Below are positions 15,249 through 23,316 of a stretch of 26,776 nucleotides of DNA, one piece after another. Under the pieces are notes generated by a model. The model made no database searches. It was not told the DNA's origin and saw only the letters and a list, made by a program, of their open reading frames with translations. Source of the DNA: an uncultured Bacteroidales bacterium. Lineage in GTDB: Bacteria; Bacteroidota; Bacteroidia; Bacteroidales; UBA932. The position numbers and the translations under genes were made by a program. The DNA is taken from positions 1 through 26,776 of the forward strand of contig CAJOMY010000004.1 of assembly GCA_905235775.1 (NCBI GenBank), written 5' to 3'. Within the stretch, counting starts at the first letter, position 1; each line of letters begins with the position of its first letter.

Positions 15249-15935
15249 ATGGACATACAGCCGATAGCCCTCTTCCGCTCTCCGCTGAGCGGCAAGTTCG
15301 GCCTGCCGAGGCAGTCCGGATTGGCGGATTCGCTCCGGGGCACGGTCGTGCTGGAGCCGGCATACCGCGCGCCCGAGGCGCTGCGTGGCCTGGACGGCTT
15401 CGACTACCTCTGGCTCATCTGGGGCTTCCACCTGAACCGGGAGTCAGGCTCCGAAGGACTGACTGTCCGTCCTCCGCGTCTGGGCGGAAATGAGCGCGTG
15501 GGCGTCTTCGCCTCCCGTTCTCCCTACCGGCCCAATCCATTGGGACTCAGCTCCGTGCGCATCGAGCGCGTGGATGCCGACTCGGGCGAGATTCATGTCC
15601 TGGGCGCCGACCTGGCCGACGGGACGCCCATCTACGACATCAAGCCGTACGTGGAATATGCCGACAGCCATCCCGGCGTGCGCAGCGGCTTCGTGCACAA
15701 GCGGGAATGGAAGGCGCTGCAGGTTGAGTTCCCCGGCCATCTGCCTCCTTTGTTCGCTCCCGGCGAGCTGGATGCCCTGCGGGAAATTCTCGCGCAGGAT
15801 CCCCGCCCCCAGTACCAGGACGACCCGGAACGCGTTTACGGCCTCCTGTACGAGGGGCGTAACGTCAGATTCCGTGTCTCGGACGGCGTTCTCACCGTCG
15901 TCGGGGTGGAAACGGCGGCCGGATCCGGGAAGTAA
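15249..15935 (+). CDS. trmO: tRNA (N6-threonylcarbamoyl-A37)-N6-methyltransferase TrmO
   Basis: The 228-residue protein has the TrmO/YaeB fold markers: an N-terminal PIALFRSPLSGKFGLPRQSG, the conserved LDGFDYLWLIWGFH, the SAM-binding stretch RVGVFASRSPYRPNPLGLS (about 81-99), and DLADGTPIYDIKPYVEYAD (about 121-139). TrmO adds a methyl group to t6A37 in some tRNAs that read ACN codons. A C-terminal segment (about 175-228) matches the extra domain of bacterial TrmO. The ATG at 15249 was chosen because the protein family starts at IQPIALFRSP; reading farther upstream would overlap the M23 gene. It follows that gene by 25 bases. Confidence 0.9.
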   Translation: MDIQPIALFRSPLSGKFGLPRQSGLADSLRGTVVLEPAYRAPEALRGLDGFDYLWLIWGFHLNRESGSEGLTVRPPRLGGNERVGVFASRSPYRPNPLGLSSVRIERVDADSGEIHVLGADLADGTPIYDIKPYVEYADSHPGVRSGFVHKREWKALQVEFPGHLPPLFAPGELDALREILAQDPRPQYQDDPERVYGLLYEGRNVRFRVSDGVLTVVGVETAAGSGK

Positions 15936-15948
15936 AATAAAATTTTTG

Positions 15949-15956
15949 TACATTTG
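15949..15956 (+). promoter_or_regulatory. -7 promoter element for the alpha-galactosidase gene
   Basis: TACATTTG matches TAnnTTTG and ends 29 bases before the ATG at 15986. The -33 region is not convincing. Confidence 0.5.
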
Positions 15957-15985
15957 ACCACACGACAACCAATAACCCATCCGAT

Positions 15986-17278
15986 ATGAAAAGAATTCTC
16001 ATTACCCTGTTCACCGGCCTGACCGTCGTCAGCGCCGTATTCGCGCAGCCCCGCCGCCCGGACACCCCGCTTCCCAAGTGGGAAGGTCTCGCCCTCACCC
16101 CGCAGATGGGGTGGAATTCCTGGAACAAATTCGCGACCAACATCAACGAAGAGCTGATCCGGGCCACGGCCGACAAGATGGTCGAGCTTGGACTTGTGGA
16201 CGCCGGCTATGTCTATCTGAATCTGGACGACGGCTGGCACGGTGAGCGGGACGCGCAAGGATTCATCCACGAGGATCCGGCCAAGTTCCCGTCCGGCATC
16301 AAAGCCCTGGCAGACTACCTGCATGAGCGCGGTCTGAAGCTCGGCATCTACAGTGACGCCGGCACCAATACCTGCGCCTGCTACGCCGGCAGCAACGGCC
16401 ACGAATACCAGGATGCCTTCACCTACGCCTCCTGGGGCGTCGACTACCTCAAGTACGACTGGTGCTACACACAGAACCTGAATCCGGTCGGCGCCTATAC
16501 CACCATGCGCAGCGCTCTCAAGCGGGCTGGCCGCCCCATCCTCTTCAGCATCTGCGAATGGGGATCCAACAAGCCCTGGGAATGGGCAAAGGATGTCGGC
16601 CACTCCTGGCGCACCACGGGAGACATCGGTGTACACTTCACGCCCGTCCCCGTCACCTATGATGAGAACGGCCGCCCCCGCTGGCGTCCGCAGAGCGTGC
16701 TCGAGATCCTGGACCAGAATGAGCCGCTGCGCGCCTACGCCGGCCCGGACCACTGGAACGATCCGGACATGCTCGAGGTCGGCAACGGCATGACGGTCAG
16801 CGAGGACCGCGCCCACTTCACCCTCTGGTGCATGATGGCCGCGCCGCTGATCCTCGGCAATGACCTCACGAACATGAGCGCCGAGACCCTTGCCATCATA
16901 ACCAACAGGGACGTCATTGCCATCGATCAGGATCCGCTCGGCATCCAGGGGCTGCGCCTCAAGAAAGAGGGAGACCTGCAGTACTGGTTCAAACCGCTCT
17001 CCGACGGCGCCTGGGCTTTCTGCCTGCTGAATGCCGGCCCTGACGACGCGACTGTCGAGCTGGAATGGGAGAAACTGGAATTCGTGGACGAACTCAGCGG
17101 CCGGAGTCCCTCTTTCGCCACGGTCAATTATGCGGCGAAGGATCTTTGGAACAGCTCCGCAAAGACTTTCAACACTCGCGCCAGGGGCAGGAAACGCGGC
17201 CAGACGGTCGGCGTCAAAACCACCGTCACCGTGCCTTCGCACGATGTAGTCACATACCGCCTGACGCCGCTCAACTAA
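15986..17278 (+). CDS. GH27 alpha-galactosidase, secreted
   Basis: This 430-residue protein has a signal peptide (MKRILITLFTGLTVVSAVFA) followed by a GH27 catalytic barrel: LTPQMGWNSWNKF (about 38-50), LNLDDGWHGERD, LKLGIYSDAGTNTCACYAGS and DYLKYDWCY with the nucleophile Asp 158. The acid/base Asp 213 is in WRTTGDIG, and DHWNDPDMLEVGNG closes the active site. A beta-sandwich C-terminal domain runs from about 330. GH27 enzymes of this kind remove alpha-1,6-galactose from galactomannan, melibiose or raffinose-type sugars. No SusC/SusD pair or other glycosidase is adjacent, so it is not part of a visible polysaccharide locus. It ends 8 bases from the convergent nnrD gene. Confidence 0.93.
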   Translation: MKRILITLFTGLTVVSAVFAQPRRPDTPLPKWEGLALTPQMGWNSWNKFATNINEELIRATADKMVELGLVDAGYVYLNLDDGWHGERDAQGFIHEDPAKFPSGIKALADYLHERGLKLGIYSDAGTNTCACYAGSNGHEYQDAFTYASWGVDYLKYDWCYTQNLNPVGAYTTMRSALKRAGRPILFSICEWGSNKPWEWAKDVGHSWRTTGDIGVHFTPVPVTYDENGRPRWRPQSVLEILDQNEPLRAYAGPDHWNDPDMLEVGNGMTVSEDRAHFTLWCMMAAPLILGNDLTNMSAETLAIITNRDVIAIDQDPLGIQGLRLKKEGDLQYWFKPLSDGAWAFCLLNAGPDDATVELEWEKLEFVDELSGRSPSFATVNYAAKDLWNSSAKTFNTRARGRKRGQTVGVKTTVTVPSHDVVTYRLTPLN

Positions 17279-17286
17279 TCAGCTGT

Positions 17287-18138
17287 CTAATCCAGGGCTT
17301 TGAAGCCCAGGTAGAGCGCATTGATGAGATCAAAGCTGCTGTATGCCTCCGCCGTGCATTTGTACGTGAGCGCATCAGCAGCTTTTCCGTGGATCCAGAC
17401 GCCCAGGGTGGCTGCTTCCAATGCGGTATAGCCGCGCGCCAGCAGGCCGCCGATCAGGCCGGTCAGCACGTCGCCGCTGCCGCCTTTGGCCAGGCCGGGG
17501 TTGCCTGTGGTATTGGTGTACTTCTCCCCTTCCGGGGTGTAGATCTCGGTCAGGTGACTCTTGGCCACGATCACGCTGCCGGTCTCGGCGCAGAATGCCT
17601 TGACGGCAGAGTCCTTCTCTTCCGGCGTATTCCAGCTGATCAGGCGGCGCAATTCGACCTCGTGCGGGGTCATCACGGAGCCGGCAGGAATCAGTTTGCG
17701 AAACTCAGGATGGGCGGCCAGGATGAAGAGCGCGTCGGCGTCCAGGACCATCGGGATCACGTCTTCCTGCTCCTGCACCCGGGCCAGCAGGCTGGCAAAA
17801 GCCTCCTCGGTCTGCTTCGTCCGGCCCAGGCCGGGGCCGACGGCAATGGCGGTGAAACGGAGCAAGCCGTCCGGGACGCGGCTGAAGCACTCTCCCGGAT
17901 CCTCGGACAACATGGCGGACGGGAACAGGGAGACGGCCGCCTGCTCCGCCCGGGCGGTGGAATGCAGGGTCACGAGTCCGCAACCCGATTTGAGGGCTGC
18001 GCCCGTTGCCAGCACGGCGGCACCCGGCATGTACTGGCATCCAGCGACCAGCAGCAGGTGCCCGTAATCGCCTTTGTGGCTGATGGCTTCGCGTTTCTTG
18101 AGTAGCGGGCGGAGGTATTTGGATGTGATCTTATGCAT
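17287..18138 (-). CDS. nnrD: ADP/ATP-dependent NAD(P)H-hydrate dehydratase, stand-alone
   Basis: The 283-residue protein is a ribokinase-like NAD(P)HX dehydratase. Markers are HKGDYGHLLLVAG (about 21-33), GAALKSGCGLVTLHS, AVGPGLGRTKQ, MVLDADALFIL, VMTPHEVELRRL, and the nucleotide site GNPGLAKGGSGDVLTGLIGG. It repairs damaged (hydrated) NADH and NADPH using a nucleotide triphosphate or ADP. The usual N-terminal NnrE epimerase domain is absent, although many bacteria have the two fused. The ATG at 18138 is chosen because a start farther upstream would overlap the DUF5715 gene and add an unrelated 30-residue leader. It is the last gene of the gcv operon. Confidence 0.9.
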   Translation of the reverse strand: MHKITSKYLRPLLKKREAISHKGDYGHLLLVAGCQYMPGAAVLATGAALKSGCGLVTLHSTARAEQAAVSLFPSAMLSEDPGECFSRVPDGLLRFTAIAVGPGLGRTKQTEEAFASLLARVQEQEDVIPMVLDADALFILAAHPEFRKLIPAGSVMTPHEVELRRLISWNTPEEKDSAVKAFCAETGSVIVAKSHLTEIYTPEGEKYTNTTGNPGLAKGGSGDVLTGLIGGLLARGYTALEAATLGVWIHGKAADALTYKCTAEAYSSFDLINALYLGFKALD

Positions 18139-18148
18139 AATCAGCAAT

Positions 18149-18949
18149 TTATTGGCAGGATGTGATGTGAAAGCAATGCTCTTTTTTTTCGTATTTGACA
18201 AGGATGCGGCCGGCGTTTCGTTCGTCACGCAGCACCTCGGCGAGAACTTTGGTCAGTTCGTAGGGCTGCATGAATTCGTCGGTCTCGACGTCGCGATAAT
18301 AGCGGCTGTGGCTGATGTCGAAGGTCGTGCCGTAGCAGTGCGAAGAATTGTCGGAGGCATTGGGGTTGCCGCTTCTGCGCAGGCGCGCGACGTCTTCCTC
18401 GGTACGCAGGATGGAGGTGCAGACCAGCTTGTAGCTGGGAAAGTTCTTTCTGGCCAGGGAGTCGTGGAACGCCTTGGCAATGTGGTTCAGCTCCCGGGCA
18501 GCGCCGGCCGTCAGATACGGCACCGAGTAGCGTAGATCATCGACTTCGAGGAAGTCGCTGTCCCCGACCCGGACCAGCAGCAGGGTATCGACAGCGTTCC
18601 GTTTCTCCGGAATGGTCTGCAGCCCCACGGCCCTGGCCTTTTCCAGGTGTACATCGTTGATATCGCTGAAAACCTTGGCGTAGGACATCAGCTTCGTGTA
18701 GTAGATGATCTCGCGGGCCTCGGACTCCCCCGTTCCGTCCACGTCATCCTCCGGCAGACTTCCGGATTCAACGCCCCCCACCACCTCTTCAGGCTCCGTC
18801 TGAACCGTTTCCACCGGAACCTCTTTCTCCACCGGCACCCGCTCTGCCTTGCTGCATCCCCCTCCGACCAGGATCCCCAGCAGGAAACCCAGCACGAACG
18901 GCGTCAGCAGCACGATCAGTATTTTCTGTCTTTTGGACATTTCCATCAA
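18149..18949 (-). CDS. DUF5715 protein, probable LAS-type (VanY-like) metallopeptidase
   Basis: The 266-residue protein has an N-terminal membrane anchor (about 10-30, ending GGGC), an acidic linker to about 78, and then the DUF5715 domain. The domain contains RYSVPYLTAGAARELN, VCTSILRTEEDVARLRR and NSSHCYGTTFDIS. The segment S202-x-H204-x-x-G207-x-x-x-D211 matches the first zinc motif of LAS peptidases (SxHxxGxAxD). E257, H258 and H261 near the C-terminus could provide the catalytic Glu and the last zinc ligand. D-Ala-D-Ala and peptidoglycan cross-link peptidases share this layout, so a cell-wall role is inferred. Family membership by name is from memory. It is in the gcv operon, 15 bases after gcvPB. 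Confidence 0.75.
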   Translation of the reverse strand: MMEMSKRQKILIVLLTPFVLGFLLGILVGGGCSKAERVPVEKEVPVETVQTEPEEVVGGVESGSLPEDDVDGTGESEAREIIYYTKLMSYAKVFSDINDVHLEKARAVGLQTIPEKRNAVDTLLLVRVGDSDFLEVDDLRYSVPYLTAGAARELNHIAKAFHDSLARKNFPSYKLVCTSILRTEEDVARLRRSGNPNASDNSSHCYGTTFDISHSRYYRDVETDEFMQPYELTKVLAEVLRDERNAGRILVKYEKKEHCFHITSCQ

Positions 18950-18964
18950 GACGGGAAGCCTGAA

Positions 18965-20482
18965 TCAAAACTTCAAGACCGGTTGCCGGGCGGCCGTGGT
19001 CTCGTCCGGACGTCCGATCGGCGTATTGTGCGGGGCACCGTGCAGCATCTCCGGATCGGTTTTGGCTTCGACGGCAATCCGGCGCATCACGTCGATGAAC
19101 GCGTCCAGCGTCTCCAGCGACTCAGTCTCCGTGGGCTCGATCATGATGGCCTGATGGAAGAGCAGCGGGAAATAGATGGTCGGAGCGTGAAAACCGTAGT
19201 CGAGCAAACGTTTGGCGACGTCCAGCGTCGAGACTCCGTTGTCGTCCAGCAGTCCGTCAAAGACGAATTCATGCTTGCACACGGACGGAATCGGCAATTT
19301 GTAACAGCCTTTGAGCGATTCCTTGATATAGTTGGCCCCGAGCGTGGCCAGCTTGCCGGCCATCTTGATATGTTCGCGACCCAGCATCAGGATGTACGCA
19401 TAGGCGCGCAGGATGATACCGAAATTGCCATGGAAGCCGCTAACGCGCGGAATGTGCAGGAACGGGACCAGCTTGTCGGACACGCCGACAGGACCGGCGC
19501 CGGGACCACCCCCGCCGTGGGGCGTGGAGAACGTCTTGTGCAGGTTCAGGTGCATGATGTCGAAGCCCATGTCACCCGGGCGGACCATGCCGAGGAGCGG
19601 ATTCATATTGGCTCCGTCGTAGTAGAGCAGGCCTCCGCAGGCATGCACGAGTTCCGCGATCTCCCGGATGTCACGCTCGAAGAGGCCGAGCGTGTTGGGG
19701 TTCGTGAGCATGATGCCGGCGATGTCCGGGCCGAGGAGCGCTTTCAGCGCTTCCACGTCCACGAGACCGTCTTCCTTGGATTTGACGACCACGATCTCCA
19801 GACCGCAGACGGCAGCCGAGGCCGGGTTGGTGCCGTGGGCGCTGTCCGGGACGATGACCTTGGTGCGGGCGAGATCGCCCCGGCTCATGTGATATTCGCG
19901 CATGAGCATGAGGCCGGTGAGTTCGCCGTGGGCGCCGGCGCAGGGCAGGAAGGTGAAATGCTTCATGCCGGTGATGGCCGCCAGGGCCTTGTCCATGCCG
20001 GCATAGACTTCGAGAGCGCCTTTCGTCGTGCTCTCCGGCTGCAGGGGATGCAGGCCGGTGAAGGCCGGCAGGTTCGCGATCTCTTCGTTGATCTTGGGGT
20101 TGTACTTCATCGTGCATGACCCGAGCGGATAGAAGCCCGTGTCCACGCCGAAGTTCATCTGGGACAGGTTGGTATAGTGGCGCACCACATCGACCTCACT
20201 GACTTCCGGCAGCGCCAGCGGCGCCTCCCGCCAGATTCCTGCCTTGCAGCAAGGCTGCTCGCTCCGCGGGGAGTCACAAGAATCGGATAATTTTGCAGGA
20301 TCGCAAAATTCTCCGATTTCTTCTGACCCCACCACTGACGTGGTTCCCCCTCTCCCTTGCCGAGGGCGGCAAGCCCCCGCCGGGGCGACAGCCTCGCTTG
20401 CGCGGCAAATGGAATCCGGCAGGGAATACCCAATGCGTCCGGGTTTGGAGAGTTCGAAAATGAGTTTGTCGTAGTATTTCAT
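18965..20482 (-). CDS. gcvPB: Glycine dehydrogenase (decarboxylating) subunit 2, with in-frame insert
   Basis: The 505-residue protein is the C-terminal half of the split glycine cleavage P protein. It has the family start (LIFELSKPGRIGYSLPD), LPEVSEVDVVRHYTNLS, NFGVDTGFYPLGSCTMKYNP, and the PLP-binding lysine K316 in LHKTFSTPHGGGGPG. The tail ends IGRPDETTAARQPVLKF, as expected. With GcvPA it decarboxylates glycine and loads the aminomethyl group onto lipoyl-GcvH. Between the start motif (to residue 23) and APLALPEVSE (from 87) there are about 63 residues where relatives have about 20-25. This extra part is rich in Gly, Cys, Arg and Ser, unlike the rest, and is encoded by a hairpin-rich DNA segment. 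The active-site part is intact, so activity may survive. Confidence 0.93.
   Translation of the reverse strand: MKYYDKLIFELSKPGRIGYSLPDSICRASEAVAPAGACRPRQGRGGTTSVVGSEEIGEFCDPAKLSDSCDSPRSEQPCCKAGIWREAPLALPEVSEVDVVRHYTNLSQMNFGVDTGFYPLGSCTMKYNPKINEEIANLPAFTGLHPLQPESTTKGALEVYAGMDKALAAITGMKHFTFLPCAGAHGELTGLMLMREYHMSRGDLARTKVIVPDSAHGTNPASAAVCGLEIVVVKSKEDGLVDVEALKALLGPDIAGIMLTNPNTLGLFERDIREIAELVHACGGLLYYDGANMNPLLGMVRPGDMGFDIMHLNLHKTFSTPHGGGGPGAGPVGVSDKLVPFLHIPRVSGFHGNFGIILRAYAYILMLGREHIKMAGKLATLGANYIKESLKGCYKLPIPSVCKHEFVFDGLLDDNGVSTLDVAKRLLDYGFHAPTIYFPLLFHQAIMIEPTETESLETLDAFIDVMRRIAVEAKTDPEMLHGAPHNTPIGRPDETTAARQPVLKF
20241..20405. mobile_element. Hairpin-rich palindromic element inserted in frame in gcvPB
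   Basis: The segment holds a string of inverted repeats: GCCTTG/CAAGGC (20241-20255); 16-base arms with one mismatch, AATCGGATAATTTTGC (20281-20296) against 20303-20318; ACCAC/GTGGT (20331-20344); TTGCC/GGCAA (about 20358-20372); and GCCCC/GGGGC (20373-20386). Ordinary gcvPB has no such structure and no protein sequence here. The segment is free of stop codons in the gcvPB frame and in two other frames, one on each strand. It contains no transposase. The edges are approximate. The near inverted repeats ATTCCTGCC (20235) and GGCAGGGAAT (20418) may mark the ends, but the second is also normal coding sequence for YSLPD. Confidence 0.6.
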
Positions 20483-20495
20483 ATCGCGGCCCTCC

Positions 20496-21800
20496 TTAGA
20501 TTGATTTGACGATTTCGACGATCCGGTCCAGCTCTTCGCGTGTATGCTTCTCCGTGACGCAGAAGGTCACGTAGCCGTCCTCGGTCAGCAACGCGGCGAA
20601 GAAACCCGCGTCGAGCAGCGCCTGCTGAAGCTTCTGCACATCGCACTTCGGCTTGAGGCAGAACTCTTTGAGGAACTCGCCCTCGAAGACGCGCTCGAAC
20701 TTGCCGGTGGCCAGCAGGGCGTCGTGCAGGTAGTGGGAGCCTTCGTAGCAGAGGGCGTTGAGCCTGCGCATACCCTCGGGGCCCATCAGGGACAGGTAAA
20801 CGGTGCACCAGAGGGCCATCAGCGACTCGTTGGAGCAGATGTTGGAGGTGGCCTTCTCGCGGCGGATATGCTGTTCGCGCGCCTGGAGCGTCAGGACGTA
20901 GCAGCGCTTGCCGGAAGCATCGGTCGTCTGGCCGACGATGCGGCCCGGCAACTTGCGCATCAGCGCCGTGGTGCAGGCCATGAAGCCCACGTACGGGCCG
21001 CCGAAGCACAACGGAATGCCGAGGCTCTGGCCGTCGCCCACGGCAATGTCGGCCCCCCATTCAGCCGGACTCTTGACGACCGCCAGCGCGGAGGGGTCGC
21101 AGTATTCGACCAGCAGCGCACCGGCATCGTGGACGAGCTCCGCGAGTCCGAGATGACTTTCAATGATTCCGAAGCGGTTGATCGACGGAACGATGACACC
21201 CGCCAGATCAAGTACCCCTTCGGCCACTTCTTCGGCCACCTTGTCCGTCACGACAACGTTGATGCCGGCATATTTGGCATAGGTCCGGATGACGTCGATC
21301 ACGTGCGGCAGGAGCCGGGCGGAGACGATGACCGAATTGCGTTTCCGTGTGCTGGCGACGCACATGCGCATGGCTTCTGCGGCCGCGGTCGGGCCGTCGT
21401 ACATCGAGGCGTTGGCGCAGTCCAGGCCGGTCAGGCGGCAGATCATCGACTGCCACTCGAAGATATAACGGAGCGTGCCCTGCGAGATCTCGCACTGGTA
21501 CGGCGTATAGGCAGTCAGGAATTCGCTGCGGGACGTGATATACGGAATGACCGACGGCACATAGTGGTCGTACGCGCCCTGGCCGACGAACACCTTGAGG
21601 CGGGTGTTCCTGGCGGCGAGGTCCTCAAAAAAGTCACGGACCTGCTGCTCGCTCAGCGCGGACGGCAGGTCGTACTCCCCCTTGTAGATAAAATCCGCGG
21701 GGACATCGGCATACAGGTCGTCGAGCGAGCCCACACCGATCCTTTCGAGCATCGTGCGGATATCTTCCTCCGTGTGAGGAAAATAACTGAATGCTCCCAT
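20496..21800 (-). CDS. gcvPA: Glycine dehydrogenase (decarboxylating) subunit 1
   Basis: The 434-residue protein is the N-terminal half of the split P protein. It shows the family opening (MGAFSYFPHTEEDIRTMLERIGV), FVGQGAYDHYVPSVIPYI, RSEFLTAYTPYQCEISQGTLRYIFEW, LDCANASMYDGPTAAAEA, and FGGPYVGFMACTTALMRKLPGRIVG. The length is close to the usual 440-450. It forms a heterotetramer with GcvPB, and its own fold contributes structure while PLP is bound on the B subunit. Gaps of 7 bases to gcvH and 13 to gcvPB show tight operon packing. No oddities were seen. Confidence 0.95.
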   Translation of the reverse strand: MGAFSYFPHTEEDIRTMLERIGVGSLDDLYADVPADFIYKGEYDLPSALSEQQVRDFFEDLAARNTRLKVFVGQGAYDHYVPSVIPYITSRSEFLTAYTPYQCEISQGTLRYIFEWQSMICRLTGLDCANASMYDGPTAAAEAMRMCVASTRKRNSVIVSARLLPHVIDVIRTYAKYAGINVVVTDKVAEEVAEGVLDLAGVIVPSINRFGIIESHLGLAELVHDAGALLVEYCDPSALAVVKSPAEWGADIAVGDGQSLGIPLCFGGPYVGFMACTTALMRKLPGRIVGQTTDASGKRCYVLTLQAREQHIRREKATSNICSNESLMALWCTVYLSLMGPEGMRRLNALCYEGSHYLHDALLATGKFERVFEGEFLKEFCLKPKCDVQKLQQALLDAGFFAALLTEDGYVTFCVTEKHTREELDRIVEIVKSI

Positions 21801-21807
21801 AGTCTCC

Positions 21808-22185
21808 TTACTTGGCGATTTCAGCGTAGGCGGCAGCGTTCAGCAGGGCGTCGAGTTCGCCCTTGTCGGACATCTCGACCTTGATGATCCATGCCTCGTA
21901 AGCGTCCTCGTTGATCAGTTCGGGCTTGTCTTCGAGCTCGTCGTTGCGGGCGATTACCTTGCCGGAGACCGGGGCGATCAGCTCGCTGGACGTCTTGACG
22001 CTCTCGAGGGCGCCGAACTCGTCGCCGGCGACGACCTCATCGTCGACGTCCGGCATTTCCACATACGTGATGTCCCCCATCTCGCCCTGCGCGAAGTCAG
22101 ACACACCGACGATGGCCACGTTGCCATCCACTTTGACCCATTCGTGGGACTCGCTGTAGAGGAGTCCTTCTTCAATTTTGCTCAT
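21808..22185 (-). CDS. gcvH: Glycine cleavage system H protein
   Basis: The 125-residue protein is a lipoyl carrier with the start MSKIEEGLLYSESHEWVKVDG, then VGVSDFAQGEMGDITYVEMP and the lipoylation site ALESVKTSSEL with the modified lysine K64. The C-terminal hairpin reads LINEDAYEAWIIKVEM. It carries the aminomethyl group between the P, T and L proteins. The ATG at 22185 gives the normal H-protein start; an open stretch upstream to 22275 overlaps gcvT and has no family sequence. It lies 11 bases after gcvT. Confidence 0.96.
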   Translation of the reverse strand: MSKIEEGLLYSESHEWVKVDGNVAIVGVSDFAQGEMGDITYVEMPDVDDEVVAGDEFGALESVKTSSELIAPVSGKVIARNDELEDKPELINEDAYEAWIIKVEMSDKGELDALLNAAAYAEIAK

Positions 22186-22196
22186 ATTATGGTAAT

Positions 22197-23300
22197 TTAT
22201 TTCTTGTAATTGGTCTGGTAGAAACGTTTCTTGACGACATGGCCGGGGAAGGCGTTCTTGCGGACGCGGACCCAAAGCGGAGTGCCGGGCGAAGCGTAGG
22301 CGCTGTCCACGAGGGCGAAGCAGAGGCTCTTCTCCAGGGAGATGGAATGGTAGCCGGTCGTGACGACGCCCACTTCGGTGCCGTCCTCGAGTTCGACGGG
22401 ATAACCGTGTCGGGGCACGGCCTTGTCGGCAAGTTCGATACCCACGAGCTTGCAGGCGACGCCGTTTGTCTTCTGCTCCACGAGGGCTTCCCTGCCGATG
22501 AATTCCGGCTTGTCCAGCTTGCAGAACATGCCCAGACCGGCCATGACGGGCGAAATGTCCTGGGTGAGCTCGTCGCCGTAGAGCGGCATGCCGGCCTCGA
22601 AACGCAAGGTGTCGCGGCAGCCCAGGCCGCAGGGCTTGACGCCGGCGGCGAGAAGCATGTTCCAGTAATTCCGGATCTGATCCGGTGCGGCATAGATCTC
22701 GAAACCGTCCTCGCCCGTGTAGCCGGTGCGGCTGACAATGACGCGGCGGCCGTCCTGTACGAGGTCGCAGAAGGTGTAGAAACTCAATCCGGAGGCTTCC
22801 GCGAAGCCCAAGGTACCGCAGACGAAGCGCTCCGCATCCGGGCCCTGGACGGCAATCTGCCCCCAGGCGTCGGACTGGTTGTCGATGTGGACGTCGAAGC
22901 CCTCGGCCTGCTCCAGCATCCAGGTGTAGTCCTTTTCGATGTTGGAAGCGTTGACCACGAGCAGGTAGTGCTGCGGATCGCGCTCCCGATAGACGAGCAG
23001 GTCGTCCACCGTGCCACCGTCGGGATACAGCATCATGCCGTACTGGATGCCGCCGTGTTCGAGCGTGCGGACGTCGTTGGTGAAGATGTGGCCCACAAAA
23101 CGCTGCGCATCCGGCCCGCTGACGAAGATCTCCCCCATATGGGAGACGTCGAAGACGCCGGCCGCATGGCGCACGGCGTTGTGTTCGTCAATGATGCCGC
23201 TGTACTGGATGGGCATGTCATATCCCGCGAAAGGGCTCATCTTGGCACCGAGCTTCACGTGGAAGTCATGCAGACAAGTCGTTTTGAGTAAGTTATCCAT
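22197..23300 (-). CDS. gcvT: Glycine cleavage system T protein (aminomethyltransferase)
   Basis: The 367-residue protein is a typical GcvT: LHDFHVKLGAKMSPFAGYDMPIQYS at the start, VFDVSHMGEIFVSGPDA (about 49-65), VNASNIEKDYTWM with the folate-site region, SRTGYTGEDGFEIYAAP (about 190-206), and CRDTLRFEAGMPLYG. It moves the methylene unit from the H-protein aminomethyl group to tetrahydrofolate and releases ammonia. It is the second gene of the operon, 16 bases after the unknown leading gene. No glycine riboswitch was recognised before the operon. Confidence 0.96.
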   Translation of the reverse strand: MDNLLKTTCLHDFHVKLGAKMSPFAGYDMPIQYSGIIDEHNAVRHAAGVFDVSHMGEIFVSGPDAQRFVGHIFTNDVRTLEHGGIQYGMMLYPDGGTVDDLLVYRERDPQHYLLVVNASNIEKDYTWMLEQAEGFDVHIDNQSDAWGQIAVQGPDAERFVCGTLGFAEASGLSFYTFCDLVQDGRRVIVSRTGYTGEDGFEIYAAPDQIRNYWNMLLAAGVKPCGLGCRDTLRFEAGMPLYGDELTQDISPVMAGLGMFCKLDKPEFIGREALVEQKTNGVACKLVGIELADKAVPRHGYPVELEDGTEVGVVTTGYHSISLEKSLCFALVDSAYASPGTPLWVRVRKNAFPGHVVKKRFYQTNYKK

Positions 23301-23316
23301 ATCGGTTATCTGGAGG

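Noticed and set aside
13979..15343. Minus-strand open frame of about 450 codons opposite the M23 gene, ending ILHCVQNDK
   Set aside because: Shadow frame. Its C-terminus is the known spurious product of the dispersed repeat, which helped identify the repeat.
15836..17242. Minus-strand open frame of about 470 codons opposite the GH27 gene
   Set aside because: The plus strand encodes an intact GH27 enzyme with signal peptide and both catalytic Asp residues; the reverse frame has no support.
17293..17306. GGGCTT/AAGCCC hairpin near the end of nnrD
   Set aside because: Only 6 bp with a 2-base loop, inside the coding sequence, without a T-run.
18647..20119. Plus-strand open frame of about 490 codons opposite gcvPB and the DUF5715 gene
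   Set aside because: It crosses two well-supported genes on the other strand and has no family features.
20544..21884. Plus-strand open frame of about 450 codons opposite gcvPA
   Set aside because: Shadow of gcvPA.
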